A stretch of 47,753 bases of DNA from JANQEA01 sp964466035 (lineage in GTDB: Bacteria; Bipolaricaulota; Bipolaricaulia; UBA7950; UBA9294): NCBI GenBank assembly GCA_964466035.1, contig CAYXLR010000017.1, forward strand, positions 1 to 47,753, read 5' to 3'. Every line of letters begins with the position of its first letter. The first letter of the stretch is position 1. A program made the translations under genes and the position numbers. Under the pieces are notes generated by a model. That model searched no databases. It worked only from the letters and a program-made list of their open reading frames with translations, and was not told where the DNA came from. This document shows positions 16,737 to 24,888 of the stretch, one piece after another.

Positions 16737-18140
16737 ATGCGCACACAGCGCCGAAGGCAAACAATGTTGTCACTTGCAGTCGCCCTGACAGCTGTCGTTC
16801 TTCTTAGTTGTAGCAGTGGTTCACCTGATGCTCTTCATCGTGTTCCGTATGTCCTTATCAGTGAGGTCTCACCTCACGATCCGGAGTTCATCGAGCTGTA
16901 CAACCCGACGGAGGAAAGGGTCGATCTAGGTGGGTTCTGGTTCTGCTACTACCCATCCGATAGGACTTCGTGGGATGAATCGTGGCGGCAAAGGCAGTTC
17001 CTCGATGGAGCGAGCATAGAGCCCGGTGGCTACTACCTCGTCTCTCTGGGGGATCCCGTTCCTGGGAGAGTCGACTGGCAAGCGTACTCTGGCAAGATGA
17101 TCAAAGCAGATGCAGGGACCATAGCTATCTTGGATGGTCCTCCCGGACAAGGCGACGTCATTGATGCCGTTGGCTGGGGAGACTGCGATCTGTTCTTGGT
17201 AGCTCCTGCGCAGTCGGCTCCCGTCGGTCTGGCGCTAGCGCGGGAGCCCGGGGCTAGCTGTGAGGAGCCGTTTGGATACGAGGCCAACAATGCAGCAGAC
17301 TTTACTCACGCGCCTCCAGGGCCTTCGTGTGCGGCGCTCGGTGCTACGATTGCTGCGGTTACCTCTCGGGAAGATGGCTCTACGGGAATACTGTCGAATC
17401 TCATAGTATGCAATGCTGGCGCCACAAGAGAGACATTCTCGCTCGTACTCGGGAGTGAGATTGGGTTGCGAGTGATCCCGGAACCTTCTGAGGTGACTCT
17501 AAACTCGGGAGAGTCCGCGCGATTCCAGCTGGTTCCGGCTACCTACGAGTTCTACGCCATCGACTTGGAGACGTCGGGCTTCAGCGCAGCCAGTGATGAG
17601 ATTATCGAAGTTGCGTGGGCTCACTTTCGGTGTGGTGAGCTTGTTCAGACGTACTCCTCCCTCGTTCAGCCACGAAGGCAGCTGGACCCAAGCATCACGG
17701 AGTTGACAGGGATTACCAACGAGATGCTGAAGGTGGCGCCCAATATGGCGGATGTGATCCCTTCAGTCCTTCAGAGACTGAAGGGACAGTCTGTGCTCTG
17801 TTACAGCCAGAACCGGTTCGACCAGCGATTCTTGGAAGCAGCGGCTGCATCTCTCCAGCTAGAGGCACCCGACATTCGATGGATCAATGTCCTCCCCTGG
17901 GCGGGAAGGTTGCTTCCTGAGCTGGAAGATCATGGATTGGAGGCAGTATGTAATGCACTTGCTGTTGAAGGACAGCACCATCGGGCGCTTTCAGATGCCC
18001 TGATGACAGGGCAGGTCTTCCTGAAAGCGCTCCGCGAGCTAGGCACCACCATGACTGTTACTGTGCTTCCGAAGGGGAAGACGCTCCCTGTAGCTGCTTT
18101 GGCCATGAGCATTGATGTTGCGTTTCTGGATTGCGACTAG
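16737..18140 (+). CDS. Lipoprotein fusing a lamin-tail domain, Ig-like segment and DEDDh (DnaQ-like) exonuclease
   Basis: A 467-residue protein. Residues 1-25 form a lipoprotein signal (basic start, hydrophobic core, lipobox LLSC with C25). Residues 38-135 read as a lamin-tail domain (YVLISEVSPHDPEFIELYNP ... VDLGGFWF ... IEPGGYYLVS). Residues 215-265 resemble one edge of an Ig/NEW3-like domain (NLIVCNAGATRETFSL, VTLNSGESARFQL). Residues 270-435 are a DnaQ-like exonuclease with all motif residues: D276 and E278 (AIDLETSG), LTGITNEML, D362 (NRFDQRFLE), H415 and D420 (HRALSD). G+C is nearer 53% than the neighbours' two thirds, suggesting transfer. A -10-like TAGAAT lies 11 bases before the ATG, with no clear ribosome site. 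Cell-surface DNA or RNA trimming is inferred. Confidence 0.82.
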   Translation: MRTQRRRQTMLSLAVALTAVVLLSCSSGSPDALHRVPYVLISEVSPHDPEFIELYNPTEERVDLGGFWFCYYPSDRTSWDESWRQRQFLDGASIEPGGYYLVSLGDPVPGRVDWQAYSGKMIKADAGTIAILDGPPGQGDVIDAVGWGDCDLFLVAPAQSAPVGLALAREPGASCEEPFGYEANNAADFTHAPPGPSCAALGATIAAVTSREDGSTGILSNLIVCNAGATRETFSLVLGSEIGLRVIPEPSEVTLNSGESARFQLVPATYEFYAIDLETSGFSAASDEIIEVAWAHFRCGELVQTYSSLVQPRRQLDPSITELTGITNEMLKVAPNMADVIPSVLQRLKGQSVLCYSQNRFDQRFLEAAAASLQLEAPDIRWINVLPWAGRLLPELEDHGLEAVCNALAVEGQHHRALSDALMTGQVFLKALRELGTTMTVTVLPKGKTLPVAALAMSIDVAFLDCD

Positions 18141-18183
18141 CACCAGCTTCCTTAGTGGTGTCTCTGTCGTTGCCCGTTGAGCA

Positions 18184-18232
18184 GTGGTTCTCGCTATCCT
18201 TTGCGTACTCTGCGTCTCTGCGAGAGGCGGCT
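18184..18232. repeat. Copy of a dispersed intergenic repeat (CTCTGCG...CTCTGCGAG type)
   Basis: This stretch resembles the repeat copies at 19.7-20.5 kb, with the characteristic TACTCTGCGTCTCTGCGAGAG. It lies between the exonuclease lipoprotein and rnhA. Short frames through it give low-complexity peptides and were not called. Confidence 0.6.
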
Positions 18233-18282
18233 GTTCTAGAGTACTCGACAGGGTTCATACCGTGCGGTATACCTATCCCATC

Positions 18283-18723
18283 GTGAATCGGGTCACCATA
18301 ACCACCGACGGCGCGTGCAGCGGCAACCCCGGCCCGGGCGGCTGGGGCGCCGTCCTCGTCTCCGGGGCGCTCCGGAAGGAGATCTCCGGCGGCGATCCGG
18401 AGACGACGAACAACCGGATGGAGCTGACCGCGGCGATCGAAGGACTCAAGGCGCTGACCGGGCCGGCGGAGGTCGACCTGTACACCGACTCGACCTACCT
18501 GAAGAAGGGGATCACCGAGTGGATCGGGTCGTGGAAGGCGAACGGCTGGAAACGACGGAGCGGAAAGCGATGGCTCCCGGTCAAGAACGAAGACCTCTGG
18601 CGGGCGCTCGACGAGCTGGTCGCGCGTCACCGGGTGGCGTTCCATTGGGTCGAGGGGCACGCCGGCCACGAGGAGAACGAGCGGGCCGATCGCCTCGCCC
18701 GCGATGCGATCCCGAACCGATGA
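18283..18723 (+). CDS. rnhA: Ribonuclease HI
   Basis: A 146-residue RNase HI with all four catalytic acids: D in TTDGACSGNPGPGGWG, E in NNRMELTAAIEGL, D in LYTDSTYLKKGI, D in ENERADRLARDA, plus the HWVEGHAGH loop carrying the catalytic histidine. The basic handle segment (WKANGWKRRSGKRW) is present. It cleaves RNA in RNA:DNA hybrids. The GTG at 18283 fits the usual N terminus; a GTG at 18262 would add seven residues, and the frame is open further upstream through repeat sequence. A small palindrome, ATACCG-TG-CGGTAT (18257-18270), sits just before the start. Confidence 0.92.
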   Translation: MNRVTITTDGACSGNPGPGGWGAVLVSGALRKEISGGDPETTNNRMELTAAIEGLKALTGPAEVDLYTDSTYLKKGITEWIGSWKANGWKRRSGKRWLPVKNEDLWRALDELVARHRVAFHWVEGHAGHEENERADRLARDAIPNR

Positions 18724-18732
18724 GGTGATTCG

Positions 18733-19698
18733 ATGGCGAGGATCGTCTGCACGTCGTACCTCTTCCCCGATCAGGTCGACCGCCTGAAGGACGCCGGGCA
18801 CGAGGTCCGGCTTCACCAGGGAGACGGCCCGATCCCGCGCGAACGGCTGATCGCCGAGCTGGCCGACGCCGAAGCGGTGATCTGCCTGCTGACCGATCGG
18901 ATCGACCGGGAGCTGCTCGGCGCCGCTCCGAGTCTACGTGTCGTGGCGAACGTCGCGGTCGGCTACGAGAACGTGGATATCGAGACGGCGAGCGAACGCG
19001 GGATCGTCGTGACGAACACGCCGGACGTCCTGACCGAGGCGACCGCCGACCTGACCTTCGCGTTGCTTCTCACGGCGGCGCGGCGGATCGCCGAGGCCGA
19101 CGCGGTCGTCCGGGACGGGGAGTTTCCGGCGTGGGGGCTCGATCAGCCGCTGACCGGAACGGACGTGTACGGCAAGACGCTCGGGATCGTCGGGATGGGG
19201 CGGATCGGGACCGCGGTGGCGCGGCGTGGGCGGCTCGGGTTCGGGATGCGGATCCTCTACCACAGCCGATCGCGGGTCGAAGCGGCCGAGCGCGATCTCG
19301 ACGCCGAGTTCGTGCCGTTCGATCGGCTGCTCACGGAGAGCGACTTCGTCTCCGTCCACGTCCCGCTGACCGACGAGACGCGCCACCTGTTCGACCGGGA
19401 CGCGTTCGCCCGGATGAAGCCGACCGCGATCCTCGTCAACGTCGCCCGAGGCCCGGTCGTCGACGAGGACGCGCTCGTCCGTGCCCTCGAGGAGGGCACA
19501 ATCGCCGGGGCCGGGATCGACGTGTTCGAGCACGAGCCGGACGTCCATCCCGGTCTGATCCGCCTGCGGGAGCGGGTCGTGCTCACCCCGCATCTGGGCA
19601 GCGCGACGCGCGAGACGCGCCGGGCCATGGCGCAATTGGCCGTCGACAACGTGCTCGCCGTCCTCACCGGCGAACGCCCGCTCACGCCCGTGAACTGA
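18733..19698 (+). CDS. D-2-hydroxyacid dehydrogenase (glyoxylate/hydroxypyruvate reductase type)
   Basis: A 321-residue NAD(P)-dependent dehydrogenase. The nucleotide-binding GIVGMGRIGTAVARR, substrate-binding VAVGYENVD, catalytic R in NVARGPVVDE, E in FEHEP and H in TPHLGSAT are all present. Glyoxylate and hydroxypyruvate reductases have this architecture and length; phosphoglycerate dehydrogenase is less likely because the C-terminal ACT domain is absent. It starts nine bases after rnhA. Its last 19 codons and 42 following bases are duplicated 369 bases downstream. Confidence 0.9.
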   Translation: MARIVCTSYLFPDQVDRLKDAGHEVRLHQGDGPIPRERLIAELADAEAVICLLTDRIDRELLGAAPSLRVVANVAVGYENVDIETASERGIVVTNTPDVLTEATADLTFALLLTAARRIAEADAVVRDGEFPAWGLDQPLTGTDVYGKTLGIVGMGRIGTAVARRGRLGFGMRILYHSRSRVEAAERDLDAEFVPFDRLLTESDFVSVHVPLTDETRHLFDRDAFARMKPTAILVNVARGPVVDEDALVRALEEGTIAGAGIDVFEHEPDVHPGLIRLRERVVLTPHLGSATRETRRAMAQLAVDNVLAVLTGERPLTPVN

Positions 19699-20502
19699 GA
19701 ACCCTTAACCGCAGAGGTCGCGGAGGAACGCAGAGGGAAGACCGTGCAACTCCTCGCGAAGCCGCCAAGAACGCAGAGAGAACAGCTGTAGGGTAAGACC
19801 ATCCGTGTCGAGGAGCCTGTCGTGTGTGACTCGCGGTCTTGGAGCGATTGGTGTCTGTTGCCGTTCCTTCGAATTCTCCTCCGCGCTCTCTGCGCCTTTG
19901 CGAGGGATTGTGGTTCGGCTCTGACGCCATCGCGCTTGGATTCCCCGACTGCCGATGGACGAGCTTCGTTTGAGGCCGGGTCTCACGCTCATGTCTCAGG
20001 CCGTCTCGCGGTGGACAACGTGCTCGCCGTCCTCGCCGGCGAGCCGCCGCTCACGCCCGTGAACTGAGAAGCCTTAACCGCAGACGTCGCAGGGAAGCGC
20101 AGAGGGAAGAGCCGAACTGCTTCCTCTCGCGAAGGCGCTAAGACCGCCAAGTGAACCCAGGAAACTACAAAACAATCAAGGGTCCAAAGAATGGGTATTC
20201 GACCCGGCTTGATCTCGATGTTGATGACTCTGGATTCTACCCCCCCGCCCTTGTTCTCTCTGCGCCCTCCGCGGTGGATGGGGTTCTGCTGTTCCCTGTG
20301 GCTTCTCTTGGCGCCTCGGCGAGAGACCGGGTTCGGAGATCTCCGGAATGCTCCCCTCCTGGCTTGTTCTCTCCGCGATTCTCTGCGCACTCTGCGGTTT
20401 ATGCTATTGCCTTCGTGCAGTTTTTGCCCTTCATGAAATGGGTCTTACCTCTGTGTTTCCTCCGTGGTGTCTCTGCGCGCTCTGCGTTGATGTCTGTAGA
20501 AT
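19699..20502. repeat. Repeat-rich intergenic tract with many copies of a CGCAGAG-type element
   Basis: About 800 bases without a credible gene. At least eight related segments occur in both orientations, for example around 19709-19740, 19751-19782, 19868-19918, 20074-20112, 20123-20160, 20251-20336, 20361-20411 and 20446-20492. They share cores such as ACCGCAGAG, AACGCAGAGGGAAG and their complements CTCTGCG and TCCGCGGT. From memory, elements of this type are scattered between genes of many environmental bacteria. A truncated gene tail (20005-20067) is embedded in the tract. Short open frames here are low-complexity and unsupported. Confidence 0.75.
20005..20067 (+). pseudogene. Truncated second copy of the 2-hydroxyacid dehydrogenase C terminus
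   Basis: This encodes LAVDNVLAVLAGEPPLTPVN and a stop, against LAVDNVLAVLTGERPLTPVN in the intact gene. Nucleotide identity is ungapped over 99 bases (19642-19740 against 20011-20109; about 88 match by eye) and runs past the stop into the repeat element. Upstream of 20005 the similarity ends, so nothing functional remains. Confidence 0.8.
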
Positions 20503-20886
20503 CTAGAAGCAGCCGAGCTGGCAGGGCGCGATCCGGACGCCCAGGGCGTCGGCCGCCGAGCCGACGACCGGTCTCGGCAACCCTTCGCGCTCCGCGATCT
20601 TCCACGCCGTCGCGCACGGCAACGCCTCGTGGACACATCCGGCGCGCAGCGCGTCCGCCAGTCGATCCGGCACCCGAGCGAGAGGCGCGACGAACCGCTT
20701 GTCGCCGAACGCCTGATAGCCGAACAGCCCGAGCTGGCAATGAGCGATGTGTACGCCCGCGCCGTTGATCGCGTCGACGACCTCGGTGAGCGGCAGGCCG
20801 AGCTCCTCCGCGATCGCGAAGGCCGCGGCGCACGGAAGGTGCCCTTCGATGGCTCGTCGCTCGATCTCCCGCCGAAGGTCGGACAC
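20503..20886 (-). CDS. Small protein with two CQLG repeats; function unknown
   Basis: A 127-residue protein built from two similar units. Unit one (16-56) reads HLPCAAAFAIAEELGLP ... GVHIAHCQLGLFG; unit two (88-127) reads ALPCATAWKIAEREGLP ... GVRIAPCQLGCF. Each unit looks like a helix-turn-helix-sized fold with a cysteine after the first proline and a CQLG motif at the end. Cysteines are at 19, 50, 84, 91, 122 and 126, so metal or disulfide binding is possible. The GTG at 20886 is preferred because GGAGGTGA precedes it by about five bases; a GTG at 20895 would sit inside that site. I do not recognise a named family with certainty. Confidence 0.8.
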   Translation of the reverse strand: MSDLRREIERRAIEGHLPCAAAFAIAEELGLPLTEVVDAINGAGVHIAHCQLGLFGYQAFGDKRFVAPLARVPDRLADALRAGCVHEALPCATAWKIAEREGLPRPVVGSAADALGVRIAPCQLGCF

Positions 20887-20979
20887 CCGTCTCACCTCCG
20901 CTGCGATTGTGCCCGATTTCGGGGGTTCGGGAAAGAGGACCGATCCACGATCGGCGGCTCCCCTCGACCCGAAGATCTA

Positions 20980-21101
20980 CCTCACCCCCACCTCGCCTCC
21001 CCCCTCACGAAGGGGGAGGCGGATGGATCGTTGTCCCTCTCCCTCAGGCGGGAGAGGGAGTGCCTTCCGTCAGCGCGCCGGAACGGAAGGCGAGGGTGAG
21101 G
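20980..21101. repeat. MITE-like element of three consecutive hairpins
   Basis: About 122 bases with related ends (CCTCACCC on the left, GGGTGAGG on the right) enclosing three stems: 20995-21020 (GCCTCCCCC/GGGGGAGGC), 21035-21058 (CCCTCTCCC, six-base loop, GGGAGAGGG) and 21062-21091 (GCCTTCCGT/ACGGAAGGC). It lies between two divergent genes. Such nested GC-rich hairpins resemble small non-autonomous mobile or REP-type repeats. Confidence 0.6.
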
Positions 21102-21155
21102 AGGGACGGCCGCTTCGGGTATCCTCTCGTGCATCACGGTGGCAAGGGGTGACGC

Positions 21156-22340
21156 GTGCGTCTCTGGATCGGATTCTCGCTCTCGATCGTCCTCCTTCTC
21201 TTCGTCTCCCGTCGAAACCTCGCCCTCGGGATGGCGGTCGCCGCCGCGGTCCTCGCCGGATTCACCTTGACGCCGGCGTCGTTCGGCGGCGCGCTTTGGC
21301 GGACGATCTCCGATCCGTCGGTCCTCCTCCTCGCGCTGATCGTCGGCTTGATCCCGCTGATCGGCGGGTCGATGGAGACGTCGGGGGAGATGGGACGGCT
21401 CGTGTCGAACCTGCGGATCGGGGTGCGCCCGTTCCTGGCGTTCGCCCCGGCCCTGCTCGGGATGCTTCCGATGCCCGGCGGCGCGCTGCTCTCGGCCCCG
21501 ATGGTCGAGCGCGGCGCCGGGCACACGGCAGCGGACGTCAAGGCGGCGGCGAACGTCTGGTTCCGACACGCGCTGCTGCTCGTCTACCCGCTCGGCCCGT
21601 CGCTCATCGCGTCGGCGAAGATCGCCGGGCTCGACGTCTACGCGGTGATCCCGTACCTCGTGCCGGCGTTCCTCCTCACGATCGGGGTCGGCTACGTCTT
21701 CCTCCTTCGACGGGCGAGCGGCCGCCTCTCGCACTCCGGTCCCTTTTCCGTCGCCGGCCTTCTCGTCCCGCTGGGGATCATCCTCGCCGCACCGCTGCTC
21801 GATCTCGTTCTCAAGGGGACGATCGACCTTCCGGTGGCCGAGATCGGGACGAGCGTCGGCGTCGCGGTCAGCCTCGTCGCGGCGATCGTCGTCGGTCGAT
21901 TGGGGTTCGGGCAGCTCGGGGCGATCGCCCGGAGGATGGCGCCGTGGAAGTACTCCCTGATCGTTCTGGCGATGTTCGCGTTCTTGAACGTGTTCACCGC
22001 GTCCGGCGTGCCGGAGCGGATCGCCGCGATGGCGCTCCCGCCGGTCGTCCTCTGCGTGGTGATCGGGGCGACGCTCGGTCTGATCACCGGGCGGATCCAG
22101 GCGCCGATGTCGATCGTCCTCCCGATCTACGCCTCGACCTACGGAACGATATCGGCCCCGGTCTTCGCGGTGACCTACTTCGCCGTCTTCCTCGGGTACA
22201 TCCTGACCCCGATCCACCCGTGCATCTCGGTGTCGGTGGAGTACTTCGAAACCTCGATGGTTCCGTTCCTGAAGCGGATGATCGTGCCGGCGGCGATCGG
22301 GCTTGTCGCCTCGCTCGTTGTCGGTCTGTTTCTATTCTGA
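21156..22340 (+). CDS. DUF401-family integral membrane protein (putative transporter)
   Basis: A 394-residue protein with about ten to eleven membrane spans. The segment ALLGMLPMPGGALLSAPMVERGA and the later YFAVFLGYILTPIHPCISVSVEYF are characteristic of DUF401 proteins, which relate to the GntP/ion-transporter superfamily. Substrate is unknown; an organic-acid permease is plausible. The GTG start follows AAGGGGTGA. It converges with mscS and overlaps it by nine bases at the 3' ends. Confidence 0.82.
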   Translation: MRLWIGFSLSIVLLLFVSRRNLALGMAVAAAVLAGFTLTPASFGGALWRTISDPSVLLLALIVGLIPLIGGSMETSGEMGRLVSNLRIGVRPFLAFAPALLGMLPMPGGALLSAPMVERGAGHTAADVKAAANVWFRHALLLVYPLGPSLIASAKIAGLDVYAVIPYLVPAFLLTIGVGYVFLLRRASGRLSHSGPFSVAGLLVPLGIILAAPLLDLVLKGTIDLPVAEIGTSVGVAVSLVAAIVVGRLGFGQLGAIARRMAPWKYSLIVLAMFAFLNVFTASGVPERIAAMALPPVVLCVVIGATLGLITGRIQAPMSIVLPIYASTYGTISAPVFAVTYFAVFLGYILTPIHPCISVSVEYFETSMVPFLKRMIVPAAIGLVASLVVGLFLF

Positions 22341-23393
22341 GGTATCGGAGCGCTCGATGAAGAGCGTCTGCGTCGGGTAGGCAAACTCGATCCCCCGCGC
22401 CTCGAACGCGCGGGCGATGCCCAGGTTGATCGCCTGCTGCCGGTCCATGTAGACGTTGTAGTCGGCGTCGAGCACGTAGTAGACCGTCTCGAAGTCGAGC
22501 GAGAAGTCGCCGAACGCCCGGAAGTGGCACCGCTCGAACCGGACGCCCGGCTGATCCCCGACGATCTTGCGGACCGTCTCCGGGATCGACTCCAACATGT
22601 CGGGCGGCGTCTGGTAGGTGACGCCGAACGGGAAGACGACCCGCCGCTCGTACATCCGCTTGTAGTTGCGGACGCGGCTCGCCAGCAGGTCGCTGTTCGA
22701 GAAGATGATCTGCTCGCCGGAGAGGGAGCGGACGCGCGTCGTCTTCAGTCCGATCCGCTCGACCGTCCCCATCAGCTCGCCGACGATGATGAAGTCGCCG
22801 ATGACGAACGGCTTGTCGACGATGATCGAAAGCGACGCGAACAGGTCGCCGAGGATGTTCTGCACCGCCAGGGCGATGGCGATTCCGCCGATTCCGAGGC
22901 CGGCGACCAGAGCGGTGATGTCGATCCCGAAGTTGTCGAGCGCGAGGAGGGCGACGATCGCCCAGATGGCGACCTTCGTGACGAAGCCGAGCGCGGTGAG
23001 CGACGTCGCGGTCGCCGCGTCGTCCTCCAGCTTCCGCCTCGCGGTCCGTCGGATCCAGAACGTGGCGACGCCGTCTCCCCAGAAGCCGGCCTGGATCAGA
23101 AGGGCGAGAATGAACAACGTCCGCAGCGCCCGCTCCGCCGCGTCCGGGAGGACGAGGATCAGCGACCCGGCGTACAGCGCGACGACCAGAATGAACAGGA
23201 AACGCGTCTTGGCGAGGAGTTCGACGAGCATGTCGTCGAACCGGCCGGGGGTCTTCGCGGTGGCCCTTCGCAGCCGGCGGACGAGACGCCGCATCACGAC
23301 CCGAAGGACGAACCAGGCGAACAGTACGATCGCAACGGCGAGGAGCCACATCCACAGAGGATTCGAGTAATAGACCGTCTTCAGGACTTCCAT
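22332..23393 (-). CDS. Small-conductance mechanosensitive channel (MscS family)
   Basis: A 353-residue protein with four to five membrane spans. The pore helix plus beta-domain region GLGIGGIAIALAVQNILGDLFASLSIIVDKPFVIGDFI is followed by GTVERIGLKTTRVRSLSGEQIIFSNSDLL and a C-terminal alpha/beta domain. It should open under membrane tension to release solutes on hypo-osmotic shock. It has more N-terminal spans than E. coli MscS (286 residues), as in the YnaI-like members. Confidence 0.92.
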   Translation of the reverse strand: MEVLKTVYYSNPLWMWLLAVAIVLFAWFVLRVVMRRLVRRLRRATAKTPGRFDDMLVELLAKTRFLFILVVALYAGSLILVLPDAAERALRTLFILALLIQAGFWGDGVATFWIRRTARRKLEDDAATATSLTALGFVTKVAIWAIVALLALDNFGIDITALVAGLGIGGIAIALAVQNILGDLFASLSIIVDKPFVIGDFIIVGELMGTVERIGLKTTRVRSLSGEQIIFSNSDLLASRVRNYKRMYERRVVFPFGVTYQTPPDMLESIPETVRKIVGDQPGVRFERCHFRAFGDFSLDFETVYYVLDADYNVYMDRQQAINLGIARAFEARGIEFAYPTQTLFIERSDTSE

Positions 23394-23608
23394 GCTGTTC
23401 CTCCCCGCCCAAGCGATCCGGCCCGCCGCGAGACGAGAAACGAGCGTATCCGATCGATCGGGAACCGATCAACCCGCCGATCGAACGCGCGGGAGGGCCC
23501 CGGTTCCGTCGGTAGGTTCCAGCGACGGCTTCGACGGGTGATTCGTGTCCGGGCCGCGAGTCGGGCAGTGGCTCGAAGCCCCGAACTGCCGGGATTACGA
23601 TTGGTTCG

Positions 23609-24826
23609 ATGGACAAGATCGAGGTTCTCGTTCGGGCTTCCGCGCTGCACGACGCGAAGCGGGTCGAGTCGATGAAGGCCGACCTGCTGAAGAGGATCTC
23701 CTCCGCTTCGGCGGCGTTCGAGCTCGAGGACGTCAAGCGTCCGACGGGCGATCGCCTCGCGGCGATCCTCGTCCTGACCGGAGGCGTCGAACGGGAGGCG
23801 CTGAGGGCGATCGCTCAGCTCCCGCCGCCGGCGCTGCTGATCGCGCATCCCGGGCACAACTCGCTTCCGGCGTCGCTCGAGATCCTCGCGCGGATCCGAC
23901 AGGACGGCGGCGAGGGAAAGATCCTCTTCGGGACGCCGGAGGAGATCGCCGCCGGGCTCGAACGGGAGCTGGTCGTCTCGAAGGCGTGGGAGGGGCTGAG
24001 GTTCAGCCGCGTGGGCCTGATCGGCGAGCCGTCCGACTGGCTCGTCGCCAGCGACGTCGACCGCGCTTTCCTCAAGGGACGGCTCTCGGTCGAGCTGATT
24101 CCGATCGAGATGGAGGAGCTGTTGGCGCGGATCGAGGAGGCGTCGTCCCCGAAGAAGGAGGTCGACCGGTTCAAGCGAGCCGCCTGCTCGGTCGACGACC
24201 GCGCGGAGGAGAACGTGCCGAACTCGGTCGCGATCTACCAGGGGCTGCGGTCCGTCGTTGATGGCCACAACCTCGCCGCGTGCACGGTCCGTTGCTTCGA
24301 TCTGGTCACCCGCCTCGGGCAGACCGGCTGTTACGCCCTGTCCCGGTTGAACGACGAGCACGTCCCCGCCGGATGCGAGGGGGACCTCCAGGCGCTCTTC
24401 TCGTTGTACGTCGCGTTCCTCCTCTTCGGCCAGGCGGCGTTCATGGGCAACATCACCTCGGTCGAGCCGGCGCGTCGGATCCTCGGGATGGCCCACTGCA
24501 CCTGCCCGCTGTCGATGACGGCGCAGTACTCCATCGCGACCCACTTCGAGTCCGACCTCGGCGTGGGGATCGCGGGAAAGATCCCGGTCGGTCCGTGCAC
24601 CGTCTTCCGCCTCGGCGGGGAGCGGCTCGATCGGCTGTTCGTCCGCGAGGGGGCGACGGAGGAGACCACGGTCCGCGACGATCTCTGTCGGACGCAGACC
24701 CGGATCTCCGTCGACGGTCCGATCGACGAGCTGCTCGAGGCGCCGCTCGGCAACCACCACGTCCTCCTCGAGGGGCATCATCGCAAGACGATCGAGACGT
24801 TCTTCGAGCGGTATCTCGGTTCCTGA
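23609..24826 (+). CDS. L-fucose/L-arabinose isomerase-related protein (COG2407-like)
   Basis: A 405-residue protein with the two-part layout of fucose-isomerase relatives. An N-terminal Rossmann-like region contains FSRVGLIGEPSDWLVASDVD. A C-terminal region contains ACTVRCFDLV, GCYALSRLNDEHVPAGCEGDLQALFSLYVAFLLFG, GNITSVE and ILGMAHCTCPLSM. The E and D residues of NDEHVPAGCEGD are in the place where isomerases bind metal. The substrate is not evident and it may not be an isomerase. It stands alone, divergent from mscS, upstream of DUF3467. Confidence 0.72.
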   Translation: MDKIEVLVRASALHDAKRVESMKADLLKRISSASAAFELEDVKRPTGDRLAAILVLTGGVEREALRAIAQLPPPALLIAHPGHNSLPASLEILARIRQDGGEGKILFGTPEEIAAGLERELVVSKAWEGLRFSRVGLIGEPSDWLVASDVDRAFLKGRLSVELIPIEMEELLARIEEASSPKKEVDRFKRAACSVDDRAEENVPNSVAIYQGLRSVVDGHNLAACTVRCFDLVTRLGQTGCYALSRLNDEHVPAGCEGDLQALFSLYVAFLLFGQAAFMGNITSVEPARRILGMAHCTCPLSMTAQYSIATHFESDLGVGIAGKIPVGPCTVFRLGGERLDRLFVREGATEETTVRDDLCRTQTRISVDGPIDELLEAPLGNHHVLLEGHHRKTIETFFERYLGS

Positions 24827-24834
24827 TCCGGATC

Positions 24835-24863
24835 TTGTTGCGTCGAGGGCGAACCGCTACCAT
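24835..24863 (+). promoter_or_regulatory. Candidate promoter for DUF3467-ispG
   Basis: TTGTTG (24835-24840), a 17-base spacer and TACCAT (24858-24863) lie about 26 bases before the TTG start of the DUF3467 gene. The spacing is ideal, but the -10 box is only fair. Confidence 0.45.
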
Positions 24864-24888
24864 GCGTTAAACGAGGGGTGATCGTCCA

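Noticed and set aside
19822..20067. An 81-codon plus-strand gene ending LAVLAGEPPLTPVN
   Set aside because: Its first three quarters are repeat-derived and low in similarity to anything; only the last 20 codons match the dehydrogenase tail, so it is a relic rather than a gene.
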